A DNA stretch of 64,000 nt, from positions 1-64,000 of the forward strand of contig CAUAFL010000002.1 of the NCBI GenBank assembly GCA_958428295.1, in the 5' to 3' direction. Positions 57,911 through 64,000 of this stretch are shown one piece after another. The position numbers and the translations under genes are program-made. The notes beneath the pieces were generated by a model. The model made no database searches. It was not told where the DNA came from and saw only the letters and a list, made by a program, of their open reading frames with translations. Source of the DNA: an uncultured Bacillota bacterium. Its GTDB lineage: Bacteria; Bacillota_I; Bacilli_A; RF39; UBA660. The stretch's first letter is position 1; each line of letters begins with the position of its first letter.

Positions 57911-60520
57911 ATGTTGGTCTTAAAAAAAGTTAGTAGAGTTTATGAAACAAAGAATAAGATCAAAACCAAAGCGCTAGCCGATGTTTCTTTACAGTTTGGT
58001 GATTGTGGCTTTGTTTTCCTAGTCGGTGAAAGTGGTAGTGGAAAAAGTACTTTATTAAATATGATTGGCGGATTAGATCGTCCCGATCAAGGGGAAGTCA
58101 TCGTTTGTGATAAGAGTATGAAATACTTTAAGGAAAAAGATTATGATTACTATCGTAATACTTATGTAGGATTTATTTTTCAAGAATTTTATTTATTAGA
58201 AGAGTATAATGTATATGATAATATTCGCCTCGCTTTAGAATTACAAAAAGAAGTACCTACCCAAGAAGAACTTGATTTTTTGCTTTCACGCGTTGGATTA
58301 GCTGGTTTGGGGTTGCGTCATATAAATGAATTATCGGGGGGACAGAAACAACGAGTAGCAATAGCGCGAGCATTGATCAAAAAACCGATGATGATCTTGG
58401 CTGATGAACCAACAGGTGCTCTTGATTCTAAAACTAGTCAGCAGATTTTTATGCTGTTAAAAGAGATTAGTAAGAATACTTTAGTCATTGTCGTATCTCA
58501 TGACATTACTGCTGCTAAATTGTATGGCGATCGTATTATTACTTTGCAAGATGGCAAAGTAGTTTCAGATCGTTCGCAACAAATAGTTGGTACTACACAG
58601 CAAGCTTTTGTAGTACAACCGTCGAAGCTTCCCTTGAAAGCTAGTTTTCATTTAGCCCTATCTAACTTAAAACAAAAAAAAATTCGTCTTGGCTTGACGA
58701 TTATTTTAATTATTTGTTCTTTAGTATTTTTTGGTATGAGCTTATGTTTTTCCCATTTAAATTTGACAGTAGCTCATGCTAATACTCTTTCTAGTGAGAA
58801 GATTGATACTTTTTATATTACTAAAAATGAACGGCAATATGATGGTCAATATTATGCGGAAGGCAATAAGCTTTCGTTTACATCATCAGAGATTGAAAAG
58901 GTCAATCAAAAACTTTCAAAGAAGGCACTTTTGGCTCACGAAGTATATGATGATAACCGTTTAGCGGGCTTTTCGTTATCTTATCAACAGAAAAAGAAAA
59001 TTCCGGCTTATTATATGCACTTAGTACCAGCTTATTATGTGGTAGAAACGGATCAGTTTGCGTCTTTATTAGCAGGAAGGTCTCCCAAGTCTTTAGAGGA
59101 AGTAGTGATTGGTCGTTATTTAGCGGATTTAATGATGTTTTATGGCGTGCAGGTGTATCAAGAGAGAAGTCCTGATGTTAGTGAAAGCTCGTTATATTTT
59201 CCAAAGAGTTATGAAGAGTTGGTAACGAGTGAAAAGGATCTTGCTTTTGGGACTACCAAAGTAAGGGTAGTAGGTATTCTAAAGCAGGATGTTAGTAAGT
59301 TTTATAAGGAGCCTTATCTTAGTAGTACTTATCAGGAACTTTCTTTTGATAAGCAGCATCAACAGGTGTTAAGTCAATTAGCGAATTTTTTTCCGTATGA
59401 ATTTGTCTATGCGAAAGAAGGTTTTATTGAGCACCTTGCAACGAAAGAAAATGACACGGTCATGGGCTTAGGCACCAAGGATACGCTTCAAAAACTGACT
59501 TATCAAGGGAAGAAGTATTCTTTTATGAGTTCATTACAGTATTTGCATCAACCGATTTCTATCTATGATGGTCATTCTATGGTTACGATTTCTCAGTTAG
59601 AAAAAGGACAGCTAGTGATTAATGAAAACTTTTTAACTCAAATTGATACGACGTTTACCAAACGTTTAACTGACTATGTCAAACAGCAGCAGCAAAAACA
59701 ACAACTTTTATTACAACAAGGGGGAGAAGCAGTTTTATCATATCAATTTCAAAGTGAAGAAGAATTAAAGGAAGACTTTATTAAAAATTATTTGCAGGAA
59801 CAAAAACTTATTGGGGCGACGGTGTCTTTTCAAATACCGAAGGATTCTACGCAAGATCAAGTTTATCAAAATCTTCGCGATCTTCGTATTGTTGGTTATA
59901 CCGATTCACTATTTGCTGATTGTCTCTATTTTTCTAAAGCAGATCTGAAGGATTTGGTGTTACCTAAGAGTAATACCCGTATATTAATCTATCAAGAGAA
60001 AAATGCTTCTCATTATCAAGAAGTATTAACGGCATATCCTATTAATCATAGTCAATATACCCTAGAGACTCCTTATAGTGCTTCTTTGAATGGTCTGGAA
60101 AGTAATGTTCATTACTTTTCCAAGATTGCCTTTTATGTGAGTATTGTTTTTATGCTATTTGCGGTATTATTATTGACAAACTTTATTAGTAGTAGTGTTA
60201 GTAGTAGTAAGCGCCAAATTGGTATTTTACGGGCTATTGGTACTAAAAAGTATGATGTTTTTAAAGTTTTTTTGCAAGAAGGCTTGGTGATTGGCTTAGT
60301 TTCCTTATTATTTGCCGTTATTCTTTGCTTTGGACTATGTTACTATGGCAATAATATCTTACAAACAGAGTTTTTCTTCGTTGTTCGTCCCTTTATTTTT
60401 TATCCCTATTTAATTGGTTATCTATTGATCTTTGTCTTAGTCGTTGTATTCCTTTCCTGTTTAGTGCCAGTTTTTAAAATTTCTAAAATGAAGCCAATTG
60501 ATGCTATTTTGAATAAATAA
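57911..60520 (+). CDS. Fused ATPase-FtsX permease ABC transporter
   Basis: An 869-residue single-chain exporter. Residues 1-225 are the ATPase with Walker A GESGSGKST, signature LSGGQKQRVAIARA, Walker B ILADEPTGALD and H-loop VVSHD. A membrane helix follows (about 257-280), then a large extracellular domain of about 450 residues. Three C-terminal helices carry an FtsX-type region (SSKRQIGILRAIGTKKYDVF). MacB of Proteobacteria has the same order. In Bacillota such fused proteins are often uncharacterised or linked to lantibiotic and cell-envelope stress. No adjacent peptide gene or two-component pair suggests a cargo. RBS is weak or distant (AAGGGGT 12 bases upstream). Confidence 0.9.
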   Translation: MLVLKKVSRVYETKNKIKTKALADVSLQFGDCGFVFLVGESGSGKSTLLNMIGGLDRPDQGEVIVCDKSMKYFKEKDYDYYRNTYVGFIFQEFYLLEEYNVYDNIRLALELQKEVPTQEELDFLLSRVGLAGLGLRHINELSGGQKQRVAIARALIKKPMMILADEPTGALDSKTSQQIFMLLKEISKNTLVIVVSHDITAAKLYGDRIITLQDGKVVSDRSQQIVGTTQQAFVVQPSKLPLKASFHLALSNLKQKKIRLGLTIILIICSLVFFGMSLCFSHLNLTVAHANTLSSEKIDTFYITKNERQYDGQYYAEGNKLSFTSSEIEKVNQKLSKKALLAHEVYDDNRLAGFSLSYQQKKKIPAYYMHLVPAYYVVETDQFASLLAGRSPKSLEEVVIGRYLADLMMFYGVQVYQERSPDVSESSLYFPKSYEELVTSEKDLAFGTTKVRVVGILKQDVSKFYKEPYLSSTYQELSFDKQHQQVLSQLANFFPYEFVYAKEGFIEHLATKENDTVMGLGTKDTLQKLTYQGKKYSFMSSLQYLHQPISIYDGHSMVTISQLEKGQLVINENFLTQIDTTFTKRLTDYVKQQQQKQQLLLQQGGEAVLSYQFQSEEELKEDFIKNYLQEQKLIGATVSFQIPKDSTQDQVYQNLRDLRIVGYTDSLFADCLYFSKADLKDLVLPKSNTRILIYQEKNASHYQEVLTAYPINHSQYTLETPYSASLNGLESNVHYFSKIAFYVSIVFMLFAVLLLTNFISSSVSSSKRQIGILRAIGTKKYDVFKVFLQEGLVIGLVSLLFAVILCFGLCYYGNNILQTEFFFVVRPFIFYPYLIGYLLIFVLVVVFLSCLVPVFKISKMKPIDAILNK

Positions 60521-60553
60521 AAAGGAGTGGTAAACCGTATTCCTTCTTTTTTA
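60518..60553 (+). terminator. Candidate terminator between converging genes
   Basis: AAAAAGGA pairs with TCCTTCTTTTTT across an imperfect centre. It may serve the fused exporter on the plus strand and, through its A-run, the minus-strand gene. Confidence 0.5.
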
Positions 60554-61471
60554 GTTGCTTATATTTTGCATTTCTCGATAAATCACTTCGTTGTAATTGT
60601 GTTGTTCCACTTCTAATTTTTTTAATTCTGTTGTGGTAATTAAGAAAAAGTCATATTCTAATAAGTCAGTGCCATCTTTGGTAATAGGATCGTCCCATGT
60701 TAGATCTAAGTGGTACCAATTACCGTCTAAATAAAGACCGTTCCATACATGATTTTCACTGGCAATTTTATAATTCTTTAAATGTAAATCTTCTAAAAAT
60801 AAAGCCATCGCATCCGTATAACCTCCACATAAACTGTATCCTTGTAATAAAGTACCATAGGCAGTGTCGGATTTATATTCTACAATCGCCTGATCACTTC
60901 TTTGCGAATCATATTTGCTGTGATTAATGATATAATTGTGAGCTTCTTTGATCTTTTCCTGTTGGCTCATGTTGTCATTCCAGATTTCTTGTTCAATGCT
61001 TTTGATTTTAGCACTTAATAATTCTATGTCATTAGCGCTATAAATGGGATTGATATGTAGTGATATTTTTCCGTATTCGTCATAAGTTGTCTCTAAATTT
61101 TTAAAACTATTAAATGGATGGACAAAGTTATTGATCGTTGATAAAATTGTTTGATCATTGGCAATATCTTTTATATCTTCAATACAATTTTCATAACGAT
61201 CAGGGCAATAAAAGGAAAATTCTTTTTTACCCGCATTGAGTACGGTGTAATAAATATTTAGTAAGTCTTGCTTCTTTTGTGGTTGAAAAGAATTTGTTAG
61301 TTGAACGTAATCAAAACTGGTTGTTTTGGCATAATTATTTGTATTATTAAGGCGAATGGTTTGTTCATTTTTATTGAAAATTGTTTGATATAGTTGGTAA
61401 AGAGGACTACGAAACAGATAGGTAAGTCCTAGTAATAGTAGTAAAAGAAACAAGGTTAAGTATTTTTTCAT
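60551..61471 (-). CDS. Extracellular transglutaminase-like cysteine protease domain protein
   Basis: A 306-residue protein with an N-terminal signal/anchor (YLTLFLLLLLLGLTYLF) and a transglutaminase-like core in the second half. The catalytic triad is recognisable as Cys in YSLCGGYTDAMALFL, His in ENHVWNGLYLDGNW and Asp in YHLDLTWDDP. Bacterial relatives are mostly of unknown substrate, acting as proteases or cross-linkers outside the cell. Minus-strand AAGGAGATGACTT lies before the ATG. Single gene between two plus-strand units. Confidence 0.85.
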   Translation of the reverse strand: MKKYLTLFLLLLLLGLTYLFRSPLYQLYQTIFNKNEQTIRLNNTNNYAKTTSFDYVQLTNSFQPQKKQDLLNIYYTVLNAGKKEFSFYCPDRYENCIEDIKDIANDQTILSTINNFVHPFNSFKNLETTYDEYGKISLHINPIYSANDIELLSAKIKSIEQEIWNDNMSQQEKIKEAHNYIINHSKYDSQRSDQAIVEYKSDTAYGTLLQGYSLCGGYTDAMALFLEDLHLKNYKIASENHVWNGLYLDGNWYHLDLTWDDPITKDGTDLLEYDFFLITTTELKKLEVEQHNYNEVIYREMQNISN

Positions 61472-61538
61472 AAGTCATCTCCTTAGTATATTGTAGCAAG
61501 CTCTTAGGGGTTTGTAAATGTTCGTCAGAAGGTTTTAG

Positions 61539-61567
61539 TTGAAAAAAAAGCTTAATTGTGATAAAAT
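61539..61567 (+). promoter_or_regulatory. Promoter of the AbiEii-like gene
   Basis: TTGAAA (61539-61544) and TAAAAT (61562-61567), 17-base spacer with a TG just upstream of the -10, 26 bases before the ATG. Confidence 0.7.
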
Positions 61568-61592
61568 AAGAGCACTAAAAGGGGGGATCATG

Positions 61593-62459
61593 ATGAGGTT
61601 TCAAAATAGTGAGCAGTTAAAAGGTTTTTTGAAGAATGAACAAAAGCGTTTGGGCATTAGTAATGTGAATGTGTATAGCACTTATTTATCTAGATTGCTA
61701 TTAGAACGCCTTAGTCAAATTCCATATAAAAATATTGTTGTTAAGGGAAGTTTTTCTCAGTTGGTGCACTTAGGCAAAATGGTTCGAGCAGTTACGGATG
61801 TTGATTTAGCTAGCAAAGAAGGACATCATAATCCAATGTTGGAATTAAATGAAGCAATGTGTTTAAATGAACAAACAGGCCTTAGTTATGATTATCGAAA
61901 AAAACCTGATATTACTAAAACGGGCGTTTATAAAATTTATTTATGGTGTACTATCGATAAACTAAAATATCCTTTGGGAATTGATTTTCGGGAACAACAT
62001 CCTTGTATCTATGAGGTGCAGCGAAAAGAGGTACCTGCTGTTTTTAAAGGGGATCAACCTTATTCTGTATTAGTTCCTTCTTATGAAGAGCACTTGGCTG
62101 AAAAATTATGTATTATTTCGGAGAGTAGAAAAACAGATGTTTTAAATACTAGGGTAAAAGATTTCTATGACATCTATCAGTTACATGGGGGACGTTATGA
62201 TTTAGATAAGTTTTCTTATTATTTTGAAAAAATGCTGAGTGATCGAAATAAAATGGGGAATAATGCGTTGACTACGGAGTATTTAAATCAAGAATTCATC
62301 AAAGATCATCAAAAAATTTGGGATAGTACGAAGGTAAAATATGATTTTCTTGATTCATCTATTGATTTTGCTGGTAGTGTGTATTATACAAGAAGCGTAT
62401 TGTCAGAACAAATTCAAAGAATTAAACAAGGAAAGAACAAGGTTTATACCTTACAATAA
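61593..62459 (+). CDS. AbiEii/AbiGii-like nucleotidyltransferase, without an adjacent antitoxin
   Basis: A 288-residue member of the DUF1814/AbiEii group. The polymerase-beta-type active site is seen as KGSFSQLVHLGKMVRAVTDVDLAS, with the DVD acidic pair after a Gly-Ser. The later segment SYEEHLAEKLCII...RVKDFYDIYQL has the family's Lys and Asp. AbiEii toxins transfer nucleotides to tRNA or other acceptors and are normally made with an AbiEi antitoxin. No such gene is next to it, so toxicity is uncertain. The start is ATG 61593 (or 61590), after GGGGGG; the longer frame from a TTG at 61539 would begin in the promoter. Confidence 0.8.
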   Translation: MRFQNSEQLKGFLKNEQKRLGISNVNVYSTYLSRLLLERLSQIPYKNIVVKGSFSQLVHLGKMVRAVTDVDLASKEGHHNPMLELNEAMCLNEQTGLSYDYRKKPDITKTGVYKIYLWCTIDKLKYPLGIDFREQHPCIYEVQRKEVPAVFKGDQPYSVLVPSYEEHLAEKLCIISESRKTDVLNTRVKDFYDIYQLHGGRYDLDKFSYYFEKMLSDRNKMGNNALTTEYLNQEFIKDHQKIWDSTKVKYDFLDSSIDFAGSVYYTRSVLSEQIQRIKQGKNKVYTLQ

Positions 62460-62483
62460 ATTGTATTTAGTTGTCAAATCGAG

Positions 62484-62512
62484 AGAAAAAGTTGCGAAAA
62501 CTTTTTCTTTTT
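62484..62512 (+). terminator. Terminator after the AbiEii-like gene
   Basis: AGAAAAAGTT (62484-62493) and AACTTTTTCT (62499-62508) form a perfect 10-base stem around GCGAA, followed by T residues. It overlaps the -35 of the parE promoter. Confidence 0.8.
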
Positions 62513-62520
62513 GATAGAAT
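62492..62520 (+). promoter_or_regulatory. Promoter of parE
   Basis: TTGCGA (62492-62497) and TAGAAT (62515-62520), 17-base spacer. It gives a leader of about 70 bases before the parE ATG. Confidence 0.65.
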
Positions 62521-62551
62521 GTTAATAGAAGAATAAAGGGTTACAAAGTGC

Positions 62552-62573
62552 AAGAGAATTGTCTCTTTTTTTT
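62552..62573 (+). terminator. Terminator-like hairpin in the parE leader
   Basis: AAGAGA and TCTCTT pair around ATTG, followed directly by T8, inside the transcribed leader. It could attenuate parE transcription or end a read-through transcript. Confidence 0.5.
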
Positions 62574-62596
62574 AGGACAGCGACGGGAGTGGTTAT

Positions 62597-64000
62597 ATGG
62601 CAGCAAAGTATGATGATAATTCAATTAAAATTTTAGAAGGCTTAGAAGCAGTGCGTAAACGCCCAGGAATGTATATTGGTTCCACTGATAAAAAGGGGCT
62701 TCATCATTTAGTATGGGAAATTGTCGATAATTCTATTGATGAAGCGATCAATGGATTTGGGAATCATATTGTTATCACGATTCATAAAGATAAAAGTATT
62801 AGTATTAGTGATGAGGGACGTGGTGTTCCTGTTGGAATGCATGCTTCCGGGAAACCAACACCTGAAGTGATTTATACGGTACTTCATGCCGGCGGTAAGT
62901 TTGAAGAAGCAGGGTATAAAGTTTCTGGTGGTCTTCATGGTGTAGGTGGTAGTGTTGTCAATGCGCTTTCAAAATGGATGGAAGTAACTATTAAACGTGA
63001 TAAAGGGGAATACTATATTCGTTTTGAAGATGGCGGTAAAGTGGCTGTTCCTTTGAAAAAAATCGGGACTACGAACAAAACTGGTACGACAGTACGTTTT
63101 TTGCCGGATAATAATATTTTTTCGACGATTAATGTTTCTTATACTACTATTTGTGAGCGCATGCAAGAATCGGCTTTTCTTTTGAAAGGACTTACGATTG
63201 AAGTCATTGATGAAGAGGATGATCGGGTTGCTAAGTATTGTTATGAAAAGGGGTTGGAAGCCTTTGTTGAATATTTAAATGAGGATAGAACAACCCTTCA
63301 TCAAACGCTTACCTTTGAAGGAATGAAAGATCGTATTGATGTATCTCTTGCTATGCAATATACGGATACTTATCAGGAAAATATTGTCTCTTTTGTCAAT
63401 AATGTGAAAACAAGTGATGGTGGAAGTCACGAAGTAGGGTTTAAGACTGCTTTAACTAGAGTCTTTAATGATTATGCTAAAACCAATGGTTTTATTAAAG
63501 GAAAAGAGAAAGCTTTAGAGGGTGCCGATGTACGAGAGGGCTTGACGGCTGTTATCAGTTTAAGAATTCCTGAGGAATTGTTGCAATTTGAAGGACAGAC
63601 GAAGGCTAAACTAGGAACTCCGCAGGCAAGAACTGCCGTAGAGTCAATTGTCAGTGAAAAATTACAATTTTTCTTAGAAGAAAATAAAGTTGTTGCGACA
63701 GATATTATTACGAAATCTTTAAAAAGTAAAATAGCTCGCGAAGCAGCTCGCAAAGCCCGCGAGGAAGCACGCAAGGGAAAAAGTAAAAATCCAAGAGAGC
63801 GAGCTTTATCTGGCAAGTTAACTCCAGCTCAATCGAAAGATAAAACTAAGAAAGAATTGTTTTTAGTCGAAGGGGATTCTGCGGGAGGATCAGCGAAACA
63901 AGGTCGAGATCGTCGTTATCAGGCTATTTTACCGTTACGAGGAAAAGTATTGAATACGGAAAAAGCCAAAGTAGATGATATATTAAAAAATGAAGAAATT
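62597..64000 (+). CDS. parE: DNA topoisomerase IV subunit B (ParE), partial
   Basis: The frame is open for 468 codons to the window edge, so the C-terminus is missing. The GHKL ATPase domain opens with LEGLEAVRKRPGMYIGSTDK and has EIVDNSIDEAI, DEGRGVPVGMH and SGGLHGVGGSVVNALS. The Toprim domain begins LVEGDSAGGSAKQGRDR and continues PLRGKVLNTEKAK. Lys/Arg-rich AREAARKAREEARKGK precedes Toprim, as usual. The early segments KGLHHLVWEIVDNS and GKPTPEVIYTVLHAGGKFE match ParE better than GyrB. With ParC it decatenates replicated chromosomes. A ribosome site, GGGAGTGG, precedes the ATG. parC would be expected beyond the edge. Confidence 0.95.
   Translation, partial: MAAKYDDNSIKILEGLEAVRKRPGMYIGSTDKKGLHHLVWEIVDNSIDEAINGFGNHIVITIHKDKSISISDEGRGVPVGMHASGKPTPEVIYTVLHAGGKFEEAGYKVSGGLHGVGGSVVNALSKWMEVTIKRDKGEYYIRFEDGGKVAVPLKKIGTTNKTGTTVRFLPDNNIFSTINVSYTTICERMQESAFLLKGLTIEVIDEEDDRVAKYCYEKGLEAFVEYLNEDRTTLHQTLTFEGMKDRIDVSLAMQYTDTYQENIVSFVNNVKTSDGGSHEVGFKTALTRVFNDYAKTNGFIKGKEKALEGADVREGLTAVISLRIPEELLQFEGQTKAKLGTPQARTAVESIVSEKLQFFLEENKVVATDIITKSLKSKIAREAARKAREEARKGKSKNPRERALSGKLTPAQSKDKTKKELFLVEGDSAGGSAKQGRDRRYQAILPLRGKVLNTEKAKVDDILKNEEI

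Noticed and set aside
61593..62459. Complete AbiE toxin-antitoxin defence system
   Set aside because: Only the AbiEii-like half is present; neighbours are a transglutaminase-like gene and parE.
1..64000. Mycoplasma code (TGA as Trp), suggested by the short ProRS and AT-rich codons
   Set aside because: TGA ends several genes at natural places (lon, spoIIGA, polymerase, rmlA/rmlC overlaps) and Trp positions use TGG.
1..64000. CRISPR arrays, insertion sequences, phage genes, rRNA operons
   Set aside because: No regularly spaced repeats, transposase or phage structural motifs, or rRNA-like stretches were found on reading both strands.

Overview
The window is a low-GC, densely coded chromosome segment of a Gram-positive bacterium of the Bacillota. 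It uses the standard code: TGA is a stop at lon, spoIIGA and others, and TGG is Trp, so this is not a code-4 mollicute. SigA-type promoters with 17-bp spacers, strong Shine-Dalgarno sequences and T-box leaders for asnS and pheST all fit Bacilli. An archaeal-type short ProRS beside sporulation genes (spoVID-ysxE, spoIIGA-sigE) points to a deep, probably uncultured, gut-type Bacilli lineage near Erysipelotrichia/RF39. That placement is inference; the spore-former signature is seen directly.

Layout. 0-7.5 kb: tail of an unknown protein, proS-trpS-DUF368 (popT-like), then lon and two unknown genes. 7.5-12.1 kb: spoVID-ysxE, then a Fur-box-controlled cassette of a Fur-type regulator, an [FeFe]-hydrogenase-like protein and rubrerythrin (iron, oxygen and redox). 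12.1-19.2 kb: cell-surface block with a large LCP protein, a dockerin-bearing glucosaminidase next to a membrane-anchored cohesin protein, an unknown anchored protein and a phosphodiester glycosidase, then tRNA-Leu(GAG). 19.4-23.6 kb: an AT-rich two-component/ABC exporter cassette on the minus strand, followed by a gene-poor AT-rich stretch. 24.1-27.6 kb: YoaP-like acetyltransferase, SPL-like radical SAM protein, and two unknown minus-strand genes. 27.7-31.1 kb: T-box-asnS, spoIIGA-sigE and a tiny gene.

31.1-39.6 kb: an extracellular polysaccharide operon (GT4, Alg14-like, Alg13-like with a membrane tail, O-antigen-ligase-like polymerase, GT2, rmlA, rmlC, rmlD) ending in a rubredoxin-glutamate-synthase-domain fusion. 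rmlB is absent from it. 39.7-41.2 kb: GNAT, then rplU-prp-rpmA with an L21-type leader. 41.3-45.3 kb: two tandem paralogous surface proteins and an HExxH protein. 45.4-51.5 kb: obgE, GNAT, YgjP-like metallopeptidase, TrmH-type methylase, rimM-trmD, an unknown gene and tgt. 52-56.3 kb: frr, then T-box-pheST. 56.4-64 kb: third surface paralog, a fused ABC exporter, a transglutaminase-like protein, an orphan AbiEii-like nucleotidyltransferase, and parE running off the end.

The most distinctive points are the adjacent dockerin-hydrolase/cohesin-anchor pair, the Fur-box hydrogenase-like/rubrerythrin operon, the sporulation genes with a TTG-started pro-SigE, the rubredoxin-GltS fusion in the rhamnose operon, and the three-member family of beta-helix-like surface proteins with nearly identical C-terminal anchors. 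No rRNA, CRISPR array, transposase, integrase or phage gene was seen.
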